Part shown: piece after piece, positions 15,511-24,898 of the stretch
Layout of the letters: each line of letters opens with the position of its first letter
Numbering within the stretch: position 1 is the stretch's first letter
Assembly (NCBI RefSeq): GCF_002119665.1
Contig: NZ_CP021111.1
Span: 2,728,001-2,792,000, forward strand
DNA length: 64,000 nt
Origin: Bordetella genomosp. 13
Lineage (GTDB): Bacteria > Pseudomonadota > Gammaproteobacteria > Burkholderiales > Burkholderiaceae_B
Direction: 5' to 3'
Notes under the pieces: generated by a model
What the model was told of the DNA's origin: nothing
Databases searched by the model: none
The model's input: only the letters and a program-made list of their open reading frames with translations
Translations under genes and position numbers: made by a program

Positions 15511-16873
15511 GATGAGGCAGCCTGGGGAACGAGACTTTGCGGGGCGCCGGCCGGGGCGTCGCCATCCCCGCCGCGCGCGCGGGGGGCCACGCGGATGCCC
15601 GGGCCGGGACCGGCCGGGGCGGCCCAGCCGTCCGCAGCGCAGGGGAGGCCACGATCGCGGCCGGCGGGCTGTAATTGCGCAGCAGCGACAGGCAATAGCA
15701 CAGCAGGAACCCCGTGAATGCGGTCTTCGGCGCATAGGCCAGGCCCGCCGACATGGAGTCGATCAACACGTACACCGGCACGCAGGCGAGCAGGTAGCGC
15801 CGGTGCGTCTCGAGGGCCGGGTCGCCGTAGCGGCGGCCCAGCGACATCAGCAGCAGCAACAGGCACGGCCCCATGATGACGACGGTGCCCACGATGCCGA
15901 ACTTCATCAGGTAGAAGCTCCACGAATTGTGCGAGAAGGTGCTGAGCTCGAACCCTTCCTCGCCCATCACCCAGCTGCGCAGCCCGGCGCCATGGCCCAG
16001 CATCGGCTTCTCGCGGAACAGCTTCATCTGCCCCTCGTACTCCTGCACGCGCGCGCCGTAGCTGGAGTCCTCGTCCAGGGCCTCCACGGTCAGCACCCGC
16101 TGCGACAGCACGTCCAGGTAGCCGATGGCGTGGAAGACGACCAGGCCGGCCAGGATGGCGGGAGCGAACATCAGGAAGACGCGCCGCAGGATGCCCGTGC
16201 CGCCGCCCAGCAGCACCGCGAGGGCGAGCGTGATGGCCAGCTGCAGGTATTGGCTGCGATTCAGCGAGAACACGAGCGCCATGACCAGGAACATGATCAG
16301 CAGGTAAGCCGTGCGCGGCGTAAGGCGGAGCTGCTCGCGGAAGTACAGGATCGAGACGACCGCCATGGGCAGCGCCCAGATGCCCAGGTTGGGATCTCGC
16401 ACCGGCTCGACCAGGCTGAAGCCGATGACCTGCTGGACCAGCATCTGCACGGACACGGCGACGCCGCTGGCGACAATGGTCCACTGCAGGCTGCGGTAGG
16501 CGGCGGGGCTGTCGATGTCCTTGTAGCAAAGGTAGGGCGTGGCCAGGAAGTAGAAGACGATGCGCAGGTCGCGCGCGACGTCGCCGCCCAGGATGCCGGG
16601 CGCGGGCGACGCCGACATGAACAGGAGATAGCCGGTGGCCAGTACGTTCAGGCTCATCAGCAGCGTGACGCGCGCCGGAGGCAGCGTGTAGGCGGCCGGG
16701 TCGGCCAGCCTGAGGCACTTCACGAACACGATGGCGACGAACACCACGTCGAAGGCGGACAGCTTGAATCCTCCCACCGCGAGAGTCAGGCCTTCGTTGC
16801 TCAACGCCAGGGCGCTGAAGACGAAGAGACACAGCAGGGGCAACGTGGAGATGTGCCGATAGCGGGCTTGCAT
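15503..16873 (-). CDS. O-antigen polymerase/ligase family membrane protein (putative Wzy)
   Basis: About 456 residues with roughly ten hydrophobic segments (for example LPLLCLFVFSALALSNEGLT, TAYLLIMFLVMALVFSLNRS, FGIVGTVVIMGPCLLLLLMS) and a large periplasmic loop around ALDEDSSYGARVQEYEGQM and LGHGAGLRSWVMGEEGFE, as in Wzy_C proteins. It should polymerise the lipid-linked repeat units at the periplasmic side. The C-terminal 50 residues are Pro/Arg/Ala-rich and may be extra. With wzx, wza and wzc nearby, a Wzy-dependent pathway is clear. Confidence 0.83.
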   Translation of the reverse strand: MQARYRHISTLPLLCLFVFSALALSNEGLTLAVGGFKLSAFDVVFVAIVFVKCLRLADPAAYTLPPARVTLLMSLNVLATGYLLFMSASPAPGILGGDVARDLRIVFYFLATPYLCYKDIDSPAAYRSLQWTIVASGVAVSVQMLVQQVIGFSLVEPVRDPNLGIWALPMAVVSILYFREQLRLTPRTAYLLIMFLVMALVFSLNRSQYLQLAITLALAVLLGGGTGILRRVFLMFAPAILAGLVVFHAIGYLDVLSQRVLTVEALDEDSSYGARVQEYEGQMKLFREKPMLGHGAGLRSWVMGEEGFELSTFSHNSWSFYLMKFGIVGTVVIMGPCLLLLLMSLGRRYGDPALETHRRYLLACVPVYVLIDSMSAGLAYAPKTAFTGFLLCYCLSLLRNYSPPAAIVASPALRTAGPPRPVPARASAWPPARAAGMATPRPAPRKVSFPRLPHHG

Positions 16874-16885
16874 GGCGGGCCCTCC

Positions 16886-17803
16886 TCAGTAAGCGTGCCA
16901 GTGGTCGCGGCCGGCAAGCTTGTGCACCAGCTTTTCCATCAGGTAGTCGTAATCGCCCTGGCGCGCATGCGTGGCCACCTTGCCCGCCCGGCACGACAGG
17001 CCGAACAGCCGGCCGCCGCCCTCGCCTTCGGCGAGAATGCCGTCGATGATCACGTCGCGCTCGCTGTCCAGCACGTCCAGCATCGTCGAGGTCTTGGTCT
17101 CGGCATGCGCGGTGTATACGCCGCGGGCCTCGGGCACGACCACGTTGGGGCCGTCACGCAGCAGCCGGCTCCACAGCTCCAGGTCCATGCAGTAGCGCAT
17201 CCCCTCGTCCAGCAGGCCGTGCCGCAGCAAGGCGTCGCGGCGGAAGATCGCCACCTGATTGGGGATCGATGCGCAGATCGCGGTCAGGTCGGCGCGGCTC
17301 ATCGGCGTGTACGACACCTGCCGGAAGATCCTGTTCTCCGAGTCGGCGATGTACATGTTCCCGCTGATGAGCGTGGCGCTTCTTTCGCGCAAGGCCGCGC
17401 GGCCCAGCTTGACCAGGGCCCCCGGGCAATACAGGTCATCCGAGTTCTGCCAGGCTAAGTACTCGCCGGTGGCCATCTCGAAGCCCTTGTTGATGGCATG
17501 CGACTGCCCGCGGTCCCGCGTGCTCTCCCAATGCGCCAGATGGGCCTCGTACTTTCGGATGATCTCGACGCTGCCGTCGGTCGATCCGCCATCCATGATG
17601 ATGTACTCCAGGTCGGGATAGCCCTGGTTCAGCACCGACAGGATGGTGCGCTCCAGAAAGCGCGCCTGGTTGTACGACGGCGTCACCACCGTCAGCTTGG
17701 GCAGCTTCTCGGCGGGCGGCGCGGGCACCTGCAGGCGGCTGACGAAGTCGGCCACCATGCGGGAGGATCTCGAATAGCGTCTGTGCATCAATGACCTCAA
17801 CAT
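16886..17803 (-). CDS. Glycosyltransferase family 2
   Basis: About 305 residues, GT-A fold. After a basic N-terminal stretch come LTVVTPSYNQARFLERTILS, YIIMDGGSTDGSVEIIRKY, and the DxD-like AWQNSDDLYCPGAL; the acceptor half includes MRYCMDLELWSRLLRDG. Typical of WcaA/WcaE-like enzymes of capsule loci. 10 bp after the flippase gene and 12 bp before wzy, so co-transcribed. The donor cannot be stated. Confidence 0.9.
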   Translation of the reverse strand: MLRSLMHRRYSRSSRMVADFVSRLQVPAPPAEKLPKLTVVTPSYNQARFLERTILSVLNQGYPDLEYIIMDGGSTDGSVEIIRKYEAHLAHWESTRDRGQSHAINKGFEMATGEYLAWQNSDDLYCPGALVKLGRAALRERSATLISGNMYIADSENRIFRQVSYTPMSRADLTAICASIPNQVAIFRRDALLRHGLLDEGMRYCMDLELWSRLLRDGPNVVVPEARGVYTAHAETKTSTMLDVLDSERDVIIDGILAEGEGGGRLFGLSCRAGKVATHARQGDYDYLMEKLVHKLAGRDHWHAY

Positions 17804-17813
17804 GTTCTCTCGT

Positions 17814-19130
17814 TTACCGTGTTACGGGAAAAGGACGGACGAGCCCCTGGGGCCGCGACTGCTTCAACGCCAGGTAGATGCCGCCCAGCGTGGTGATGGA
17901 ATAGGCGATGCGCGCCCAGCCGGCGGCGTGCTCGCCCACGGGCGCCACCAGCGCGAACAGCACGGCGATCATCGCCACCCCGCCCAGACCGTTCAACACC
18001 GCCACGGCTCTGCCGTTGCCCATGCCCAGCAGAGAGAAATGCGCCACTGCGTTCAGCGACAGCAGGCCCGCGGCCACGATGAGCAGGCGGAACGTGCCCA
18101 GATGCTCCGCGCCCTGCCCCGCTCCCACCAGCAGAGCTAGCAGGGGACCGCTGACGGCCAGCGCCACGGCCGTGCCCGCCACCGACAGGATCATGTTGGC
18201 AGTCATCTGGCGACGCACCTCGGCGCCGACCGCACGCAGGCCTTCCGCCTGCGCGGCGAGCCGGCTGACGCGCGGCATGGTTTTCTGGAACACGGCCACG
18301 GACAGCGTATGGATCATCTGGCCTACCTGGGCGCCCACGGCATAGATGGCCAGCGCGGCGGGCCCCAGCAACGACCCCACCAGGATGCGGTCTACCGAAC
18401 CGAAGGCGACCGCGCTCAGGCTGTTCAGCCAGGACCAGCGCGAGAACCGGAACGCCGCGCCCATGGCGGCCCGGTCCCACAGCGGCCGCACCAGGACATG
18501 GCCCTCGCGCCGCGCGAAGACGTGCATCTTGACCAGGCCGGTCGTCAGCACCCCGCCCGCCAGGGCAAGACATGCCAGGGTGGCGGAATGGGTCAGCAAC
18601 GCCACGCAGCAGCTGGCCGAGTAGGCGAACAGCCTGCCGCCGACCTCGCACATCGCCGTCGTGGCGAAGGCCTCGCGGCCCTTGAGCAGGCCGGTGAACA
18701 GCTGGTCCATCTGCTGGCCCAGGTACACCGCCAGCGCGGGCAGCGCCAGGGTGGCGACGGGAATGCCGCCGAACGTCGCCTGCGGCCAGCCCACCGACAC
18801 CGTGGCCCATCCCGCCAGCGCCAGCAGCGCGACGGCCGCCAGCGCGCACGCGATCAGGGCCAGGCCGACGCCGGCGCCGCGCATGGCCCCGCCGGGTTCG
18901 TCCACGCGCTCGGAGACCAGCTTGGTGCCCGTGACCGCGGCGCCCAGATTGGCGACGTTGCCGAAGCCGGCCAGGGCCATGATCATGGCGAACTGGCCGA
19001 ACCCCACGGTGCCGAGCTGGCGCAGCAGCACGGGCGTGGCGGCCAGGGCCACCACCGGCCCCAGGCCATACTCCATCAGGCCCCAGAACGAGGCATTGCC
19101 GGCGACGTACTTTCGCATGAGCGCGCGCAT
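17814..19130 (-). CDS. Oligosaccharide flippase (Wzx-type, MOP superfamily)
   Basis: About 438 residues, almost entirely hydrophobic with about twelve predicted helices; segments include NASFWGLMEYGLGPVVALAA, VGFGQFAMIMALAGFGNVAN and FSRWSWLNSLSAVAFGSVDR, which match polysaccharide-biosynthesis flippases. The start is ATG 19130, with GGAGG eight bases upstream. Should move undecaprenyl-diphosphate-linked repeat units across the inner membrane for Wzy. Between fcl (29 bp) and the GT2 gene (10 bp). Confidence 0.87.
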   Translation of the reverse strand: MRALMRKYVAGNASFWGLMEYGLGPVVALAATPVLLRQLGTVGFGQFAMIMALAGFGNVANLGAAVTGTKLVSERVDEPGGAMRGAGVGLALIACALAAVALLALAGWATVSVGWPQATFGGIPVATLALPALAVYLGQQMDQLFTGLLKGREAFATTAMCEVGGRLFAYSASCCVALLTHSATLACLALAGGVLTTGLVKMHVFARREGHVLVRPLWDRAAMGAAFRFSRWSWLNSLSAVAFGSVDRILVGSLLGPAALAIYAVGAQVGQMIHTLSVAVFQKTMPRVSRLAAQAEGLRAVGAEVRRQMTANMILSVAGTAVALAVSGPLLALLVGAGQGAEHLGTFRLLIVAAGLLSLNAVAHFSLLGMGNGRAVAVLNGLGGVAMIAVLFALVAPVGEHAAGWARIAYSITTLGGIYLALKQSRPQGLVRPFPVTR

Positions 19131-19159
19131 GGACGCCACCTCCGTTGGTGTGGTGATGA

Positions 19160-20113
19160 TCAGGTCAGCGGCAACGCCTGCGCCGCGACGCGCCGCAGAT
19201 AGTCGCCGTACGTCGCGGCGATGCCCTGCCGCAGACCGATGCCCGCCTGCCAGCCCAGCTTTTCCATGCGGCTGACGTCCAGCAGCTTGCGCGGGGTGCC
19301 GTCGGGCTTGCTGGCGTCGTACGCAAGCTCGCCCTTGAATCCGACCACGTCGGCCACCAGCGCCGCCAGCTCGCTGATGGACACGTCCCGCCCCACGCCG
19401 ACGTTGTAGACGCCGCGCGCGCTGCTGGTTTCCATCAGCAGGACGCAGGCGCGGGCGAGATCGTCCACGTGCAGGAACTCGCGGCGCGGCCGCCCCGAGC
19501 CCCAGATGGTCACGTGCGAGCGGCCGTGCTCGCGCGCTTCGTGGAACTTGCGGATCAGGGCCGGCAGCACGTGGCTGCTGTGCAGGTCGTAGTTGTCGTT
19601 GGGGCCGTACAGATTCGTCGGCATGGCGCAGACGTAGTGCGCGCCATACTGGCGCGTATAGGCCTCGCAAAGCTTCAACCCGGCGATCTTGGCGATGGCG
19701 TACGCTTCGTTGGTCGGTTCCAGCGGACCGGTCAGCAAGGCATCCTCGCGCATGGGCTGGGGCGCGAGCCGCGGGTAGATGCAGGACGACCCGAGGAACA
19801 ACAGATGCCTCACCCCCGCCGCGAACGCCGCCTGGATCACGTTGCATTCGATCATCAGGTTGCGATAAAGAAAGTCGACGGGATAGGTGTCGTTGGCCAG
19901 GATGCCGCCTACCTTGGCCGCCGCCAGGTACACCGTGTCGATGGGCTGCGTGCGGAAGAAGCGCTCGACCTGGGCCTGGTCTTCCAGGTCGAGTTCATCG
20001 TGCCGGCGGGTGATGATGTGCCGGTACCCGCACCGCTGCAGCTCGCGCACGATCGCCGATCCGACCATGCCGCGATGCCCAGCGACGTAGACTCGCTTTG
20101 CGAGATCCGCCAT
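19160..20113 (-). CDS. fcl: GDP-L-fucose synthase
   Basis: About 317 residues, extended SDR. It converts GDP-4-keto-6-deoxymannose to GDP-L-fucose with NADPH by epimerisation and reduction. NADP-binding motif [18 protein letters not shown], catalytic Ser region [16 protein letters not shown] and the YxxxK pair in [17 protein letters not shown], with [16 protein letters not shown] later, match Fcl/WcaG. The start is ATG 20113 ([12 protein letters not shown]). It lies 4 bp after gmd, which makes its substrate. Confidence 0.95.
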   Translation of the reverse strand: MADLAKRVYVAGHRGMVGSAIVRELQRCGYRHIITRRHDELDLEDQAQVERFFRTQPIDTVYLAAAKVGGILANDTYPVDFLYRNLMIECNVIQAAFAAGVRHLLFLGSSCIYPRLAPQPMREDALLTGPLEPTNEAYAIAKIAGLKLCEAYTRQYGAHYVCAMPTNLYGPNDNYDLHSSHVLPALIRKFHEAREHGRSHVTIWGSGRPRREFLHVDDLARACVLLMETSSARGVYNVGVGRDVSISELAALVADVVGFKGELAYDASKPDGTPRKLLDVSRMEKLGWQAGIGLRQGIAATYGDYLRRVAAQALPLT

Positions 20114-20117
20114 GGCG

Positions 20118-21230
20118 TTACTCCTTGTAGGCGTACACTTCGTAGCCGTTCTGCTCGACCAGGGCATCGCGCTGCGCGTCCTTCAGGTCGGCCGCCACCA
20201 TCTCGCGGACCAGCTGGTCGAAGGTGGTGCGCGGCGTCCACCCCAGCTTCTCGCGAGCCTTCGACGGATCGCCCAGCAGCGTCTCCACTTCCGTCGGCCT
20301 GAAGTAGCGCGGATCCACGCGCACGATCACCTGGCCCGGCTTCACCGCCTCGTAGGCCGGGCTGATCAGCACCGTCGCGGTCTCGTGCACGCCCTCGCCC
20401 TCCCACGCCAGCAGGATGCCCAGCGAGCGCGCCGCCAGATTGATGAAGTCGCGCACGCTGTACTGCATGCCGGTGGCGATGACGAAGTCCTCGGGCTTGT
20501 CCTGCTGCAGCATCAGCCACTGCATCTCGACATAGTCGCGCGCGTGGCCCCAGTCGCGCCGCGCCGAGAGGTTGCCCAGGTGCAGGCAGGTCTCCAGGCC
20601 CATCGCGATGCGGGCCAGGCCCCGCGTGATCTTGCGCGTGACGAAGGTCTCTCCGCGCCGCGGCGACTCGTGGTTGAACAGGATGCCGTTGCAGGCGTAC
20701 ATGCCGTAGGCCTCGCGGTAGTTCACGCAGATCCAGTACGCATACAGCTTCGCCGCGGCGTAGGGGCTGCGCGGATAGAAAGGCGTGGTCTCGCGCTGCG
20801 GCACCTCGCGCACCATGCCGTAGAGCTCCGACGTGGATGCCTGGTAGAGGCGCGTACGGTCTTCCATCTTCAGGATGCGGATGGCCTCGAGCAGGCGCAG
20901 CGTGCCCAGCGCATCCGCGTTGGCGGTGTATTCCGGCTCTTCGAACGACACGCCCACGTGGCTCTGGGCGGCCAGGTTGTAGATCTCGTCGGGCTGAACC
21001 GCCTGCACGATGCGGATCAGGCTGCAGGCGTCGGTCATGTCGCCGTGGTGCAGGACCAGGCTGCGCGGATTGTCGTGCGGATCCTGGTACAGATGGTCGA
21101 TGCGCGCCGTATTGAACATGGAGGCGCGGCGCTTGATGCCATGCACCTCGTAGTTCTTGGCGAGCAGGAACTCGGCGAGGTAGGCTCCGTCCTGACCGGT
21201 GATACCCGTGATCAGTGCCCGTTTTGGCAT
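20118..21230 (-). CDS. gmd: GDP-mannose 4,6-dehydratase
   Basis: About 370 residues; converts GDP-D-mannose to GDP-4-keto-6-deoxy-D-mannose. NADP motif [19 protein letters not shown], then [19 protein letters not shown], catalytic STSELYG and the YxxxK in [20 protein letters not shown], and [13 protein letters not shown] sequence [19 protein letters not shown]. All are diagnostic of Gmd. Full length. Its product feeds the adjacent fcl enzyme. A 117-bp gap with a stem-loop separates it from manC. Confidence 0.96.
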   Translation of the reverse strand: MPKRALITGITGQDGAYLAEFLLAKNYEVHGIKRRASMFNTARIDHLYQDPHDNPRSLVLHHGDMTDACSLIRIVQAVQPDEIYNLAAQSHVGVSFEEPEYTANADALGTLRLLEAIRILKMEDRTRLYQASTSELYGMVREVPQRETTPFYPRSPYAAAKLYAYWICVNYREAYGMYACNGILFNHESPRRGETFVTRKITRGLARIAMGLETCLHLGNLSARRDWGHARDYVEMQWLMLQQDKPEDFVIATGMQYSVRDFINLAARSLGILLAWEGEGVHETATVLISPAYEAVKPGQVIVRVDPRYFRPTEVETLLGDPSKAREKLGWTPRTTFDQLVREMVAADLKDAQRDALVEQNGYEVYAYKE

Positions 21231-21309
21231 GATGATGTCCTTTAGGCTAGGTATGAATGAAGATTACCGGCGCCGTTTTATGCGGCATATCCGCCGGAAG
21301 GTTTAGTGC

Positions 21310-21329
21310 ACGGCGCCGCCAGGCGCCGT
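21310..21329 (-). promoter_or_regulatory. Stem-loop between manC and gmd
   Basis: ACGGCGCC and GGCGCCGT form a perfect 8-bp stem around a 4-base loop, in the 117-bp space after the manC stop. On the minus strand no T tract follows, so a full intrinsic terminator is unlikely. It could adjust the expression of gmd and downstream genes or protect the 3' end of an upstream transcript. Confidence 0.35.
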
Positions 21330-21347
21330 AGCGGACGGTCTTTCGTC

Positions 21348-22772
21348 CTAGACGCGCCCATAGACATCGTCGAAGCGGACGATGTCATCCTCGCCGAGAT
21401 AGGCGCCGGACTGGACTTCGATGAGTTCGAGCGGGATCTTGCCGGGGTTCTCCAGGCAATGGACCTCGCCCAGCGGGATGTAGGTGGACTGGTTCTCCGT
21501 CAAGAGGAAATTGCGGTCGCCGTTATGGATGCGCGCCGTGCCGGACACCACGACCCAGTGCTCGGCGCGGTGGTGATGCATCTGCGACGAAAGGCGCGCG
21601 CCCGGCTTCACGGTGATGCGCTTGATCTGGTAGCGCGGCCCCTGGCCGATCGAGTCGTACGACCCCCACGGGCGCCTGACCTCGCGGTGATGCTCCATCT
21701 CCGATCGCTGCTGCATGCGGAATGTCTCGACCACGCGCTTGACGTCCTGCGCGTGATCCCGTTTCACCACGAGCACCGCGTCGGCGGTCTCGATCACCAT
21801 GATGTCGTCCAGGCCTATCGTCACGACCAGCCTGCCCGTGGCATGCACCAGGCAGTTGCGCGAGCCCTGCACCAGCACGTCGCCGGTGGTCGAGTTGCCG
21901 TCCTCCGATTTCGTGGCGATGTCCCACACCGCATCCCAGGCGCCCACGTCGCTCCAGCCGGTGGCCAGCGGCACGGCGACGGCGCTGTCGGTGCGCTCCA
22001 TCACCGCATAGTCGATGGAATCGCCGGCGCAGGCGCCGAACGCATCGGCATCCAGCCTGAACACCCGGTCGTCGCCGGCGCCGTGCCGGACGGCGGCGCG
22101 CACGGCCTCGAGCATCTCCGGCACCAGGCGTTCCAGCTCGGACAGCAGCACCGAGGCGCGGAAGGCGAACATCCCGCTGTTCCAGTAGTAGCCGCCCTCG
22201 TTGAGGAACTCGGCCGCCCGCTGCGCGTCGGGTTTCTCGACGAAGGCCTCCACCCTGCGCCACGCGCCTTCGCCCGGCTGCGTGCGCAGATAGCCGTAGC
22301 CGGTCAGCGGCGCCGTGGGATGCACGCCGAACGCGACCAGCGCGCCTTCGGCGGCCGCGTCGAATGCCGTCGCGAAGGCTTGCTGCAAAGCTTCGCCTTC
22401 CTCCATGACGTGATCCGAAGGGACGACCAGCATGATGGGATCGGCGCCGTCGCGCATCGCGCGCAGCGTGGCGGCGGCGATGGCCGGCGCGGTGTTGCGG
22501 GCGCACGGCTCCAGCAGCAGGTCGGCGTCGATGTCCGGCAGCTCCTGCATCTGTTCCGCGGCGACGAAGCGATGCGCCTCGTTGCACACCAGCAGCGGCT
22601 GCGTCGAGCCCGTGGCGGCGGCCAGGCGCGTGACGGTGTTCTGCAGCAGGCTGCGCGACCCCGTCAAACGGATGAACTGCTTGGGCAGCAACTGGCGGGA
22701 CAACGGCCACAGGCGGGATCCGGATCCTCCGCAGAGAACCACGGGACGCACGTCGGGATAGGGGCAGGTCAT
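21348..22772 (-). CDS. manC: Mannose-1-phosphate guanylyltransferase / mannose-6-phosphate isomerase
   Basis: About 474 residues, bifunctional (CpsB/ManC type). N-terminal pyrophosphorylase: VVLCGGSGSRLWPLSRQLLP, KPDAQRAAEFLNEGGYYWN; C-terminal cupin-type phosphomannose isomerase: PWGSYDSIGQG, KRITVKPGARLSSQMHHHRA followed by EHWVVVSGTARI. It makes GDP-mannose for gmd and for mannosyl transfer, and supplies mannose-6-phosphate. The A of the ATG at 22772 is also the last base of the gmm TAA stop, so the two are coupled. Confidence 0.95.
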   Translation of the reverse strand: MTCPYPDVRPVVLCGGSGSRLWPLSRQLLPKQFIRLTGSRSLLQNTVTRLAAATGSTQPLLVCNEAHRFVAAEQMQELPDIDADLLLEPCARNTAPAIAAATLRAMRDGADPIMLVVPSDHVMEEGEALQQAFATAFDAAAEGALVAFGVHPTAPLTGYGYLRTQPGEGAWRRVEAFVEKPDAQRAAEFLNEGGYYWNSGMFAFRASVLLSELERLVPEMLEAVRAAVRHGAGDDRVFRLDADAFGACAGDSIDYAVMERTDSAVAVPLATGWSDVGAWDAVWDIATKSEDGNSTTGDVLVQGSRNCLVHATGRLVVTIGLDDIMVIETADAVLVVKRDHAQDVKRVVETFRMQQRSEMEHHREVRRPWGSYDSIGQGPRYQIKRITVKPGARLSSQMHHHRAEHWVVVSGTARIHNGDRNFLLTENQSTYIPLGEVHCLENPGKIPLELIEVQSGAYLGEDDIVRFDDVYGRV

Positions 22773-23269
22773 TACAGATGCTCCGTGAAATAAGCTCGCG
22801 TATAGGGATGAACGTCCGGGTCGATGGCAGCCTGGGCCGGGGTGTCCCAGCGAAAGCCCAGGTGTTGGTCGGCCGGCAGTCCCAGGTCCAGGGGGCCGGC
22901 GGGCAGCCGGGTCTGGTAGGCCAGCACCACGTAATGGGTGCGCCTGCCGGACTCGCCGGCGAAGTTCACGTCGTAGAAGTGCTCGTAGACCCCGCGCAGG
23001 CTCCAGCGCGAAAGCGCCATCGCCTTGCCCAGTTCTTCGCGCGTCAGCCGGGTCATGGCGCGGTCCAGCGTCTCGCCCTTGCGGATGCGCCCGCCCGGCA
23101 CGAACCACCTGCCGCTGGCGGGCGGATTGCCGCGCAGCCCAAGCAGATACCTGCCGTCGGCATCGCACACCAGCAGGTCGATGGACACCAGCGGCAGCAT
23201 GTCGACCGCCTGGCGGAATCGAGCGGGACTGAGCGGACGGGATTCGACCTGCTGCGCTTCAGTAGACAT
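22772..23269 (-). CDS. gmm: GDP-mannose mannosyl hydrolase (Nudix)
   Basis: A 165-residue Nudix protein of the GDP-mannose mannosyl hydrolase type, hydrolysing GDP-mannose (and possibly GDP-fucose) to sugar and GDP. Nudix box GGRIRKGETLDRAMTRL followed by TREELG: RL replaces the usual RE, as is typical of this subfamily. Downstream WSLRGVYEHFYDVNFAGES also fits. It overlaps wcaJ by 11 bp and manC by 1 bp. As in colanic acid clusters, it may control the GDP-sugar pool. Confidence 0.92.
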   Translation of the reverse strand: MSTEAQQVESRPLSPARFRQAVDMLPLVSIDLLVCDADGRYLLGLRGNPPASGRWFVPGGRIRKGETLDRAMTRLTREELGKAMALSRWSLRGVYEHFYDVNFAGESGRRTHYVVLAYQTRLPAGPLDLGLPADQHLGFRWDTPAQAAIDPDVHPYTRAYFTEHL

Positions 23270-24662
23270 TCTTGCCCGTCCAGCCCGACACGGCGGTCTT
23301 GGCGATGATGCGCAGGTCCATCAGGAACGACCAGTTCTGGATGTAGTACAGATCGAACTCGACGCGGTCGCGCATCTTGTGCACGGTATCGGTCTGGCCG
23401 CGCGCGCCGTTGATCTGGGCCCAGCCCGTGATGCCGGGCTTGACGCGATGGCGCATCATGTAGTGCGTGACCGCGTCCTTGAATTGCTCGTTGTGCTCCA
23501 GCGCATGCGGCCGAGGCCCTACCACCGACATCTCGCCGCGCAGCACGTTCAGGAATTGCGGAAGTTCGTCCAGGCTGGTGCGGCGCAGGAAGGCTCCCAG
23601 CCGCGTGACCCGCGCGTCATTGCGCGTGGCCTGCGTGACCACGCCATGCTCTTCCTGGTGCACCGTCATGCTGCGGAATTTGTAGACCTGGAACACCCTG
23701 CCGTCCACGCCCAGGCGCGCCTGGGTGAAGAGCACCGGCCCGCGCGAACCCAGCTTGATCAACAGCGCGATGGTCAGCAGCAGCGGAGCGAGCGCCACCA
23801 GCACGCAGGCGGCGAACACCCGGTCGAACACCTCCTTCGCCATGCCGCGTATGCCGGCCGCCGGCAGGCTGTTCAGCGCGATGGCGGGCACGCCCAGGAA
23901 CTCGTCGACGCGATGACCCAGCAGCCGCACCGACATCACGTCGGGGATCCAGCGCACGTCGATGGGATCGTGGCGCAGGTGATGCATGACCTGCCCCACC
24001 AACTGCCCCGACTCGATGGACAGCGCGATCCACACTTCGCGTATCTGATGCTGACGGATGAAGGGCGAGAGCTCGTCCAGACCGGCAAGCCGATGCGCGC
24101 GCGCCGGCGTGTGTTCGTCCGTGTCGGTATAGATGCCCATGATCTCGTAGCCGGCGCCGCTTGCTTCGTGCGCGCGGCGCCACAGGTCGTGTCCCAGCAC
24201 GCCGAAGCCCACCAGCACCACGCGCTTCTGATCCAGGCCGCGATCGCGCATGCGGCTCAGGATGCCGTACACGGCCAGCCGCACGCCGATCAGTCCGAGC
24301 GCGGCGCCGATGAACCACACGCCCGCCCATCCGCGCGATATGACCGCCGTCTGATGAGTCAGGAAGCTGACGAGGATGGCCAGCGCGAACACCGTCGTCC
24401 AGGCCGCGAAAGCGCGGCCGGCGAGCTCGACCAGGCTGCGGCCGCGCCATGACGCATACAGGCGGAACGCGGGGAACAGCGCGATCGTGCAGAAGCTGCA
24501 CAGATAGACCAGCAGCGCATATATCTGCGCGAGCTCGGTGTCCTGCCGCGCGGCGAGCCACTGCACGGATGCCAGCCCAGCCGCCGCGACGATGGCGGCA
24601 TCCGTCAATCGAAACAACAGCCCGGTATCCGGAAGCCTTCCGGTCAGCGGTGGCGAATCCAT
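23259..24662 (-). CDS. wcaJ: Undecaprenyl-phosphate glucose/hexose-1-phosphate transferase (WcaJ-type initiating enzyme)
   Basis: About 467 residues. The N-terminal half has several membrane helices and a CoA-binding-like domain ([19 protein letters not shown]); the C-terminal bacterial sugar-transferase domain has a membrane segment then [55 protein letters not shown] and [18 protein letters not shown]. It starts the repeat unit by moving a sugar-1-phosphate onto undecaprenyl phosphate. First gene of the minus-strand operon, with AGGAG upstream of ATG 24662. The exact sugar (glucose in WcaJ) is inferred. Confidence 0.92.
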   Translation of the reverse strand: MDSPPLTGRLPDTGLLFRLTDAAIVAAAGLASVQWLAARQDTELAQIYALLVYLCSFCTIALFPAFRLYASWRGRSLVELAGRAFAAWTTVFALAILVSFLTHQTAVISRGWAGVWFIGAALGLIGVRLAVYGILSRMRDRGLDQKRVVLVGFGVLGHDLWRRAHEASGAGYEIMGIYTDTDEHTPARAHRLAGLDELSPFIRQHQIREVWIALSIESGQLVGQVMHHLRHDPIDVRWIPDVMSVRLLGHRVDEFLGVPAIALNSLPAAGIRGMAKEVFDRVFAACVLVALAPLLLTIALLIKLGSRGPVLFTQARLGVDGRVFQVYKFRSMTVHQEEHGVVTQATRNDARVTRLGAFLRRTSLDELPQFLNVLRGEMSVVGPRPHALEHNEQFKDAVTHYMMRHRVKPGITGWAQINGARGQTDTVHKMRDRVEFDLYYIQNWSFLMDLRIIAKTAVSGWTGKNVY

Positions 24663-24898
24663 GATGCGCTCCTGGGGCGGTACGTGTCGTCGTAGGCAGC
24701 CCTACGGCTGCACGTCGCCGCATTCGGCGTTGCGAAAGCATCTTAGGAAACAGGCATGCAAGGCCGAAACGTCCAAAGGACTTAAGCGAAGCATTAGTCC
24801 ATCAGCCCAATGTGCGACACCCGGGAATTCGCGTGGAATGTCGCAGCCGGTTACCCGGCCGTAGCCTCACGAAATAGAAGTCCTCTTGTGGAACGCCA
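24663..24898. promoter_or_regulatory. Divergent promoter region of the exopolysaccharide locus
   Basis: 236 bp between wcaJ (minus) and wza (plus); it must carry the promoters of both arms. In the wcaJ leader, 29-49 nt before its start codon, two mutually exclusive hairpins overlap: CGTAGG/CCTACG (24691-24706) and GCAGCC/GGCTGC (24696-24711). This is a possible switch. I could not assign -35/-10 elements with confidence, and no JUMPstart element was recognised. Confidence 0.5.

Noticed and set aside
12947..17458. Long plus-strand frames across the glycosyltransferase and wzy genes
   Set aside because: Low-complexity Arg/His/Gln/Ala products opposite well-conserved minus-strand genes with coupled starts and stops.
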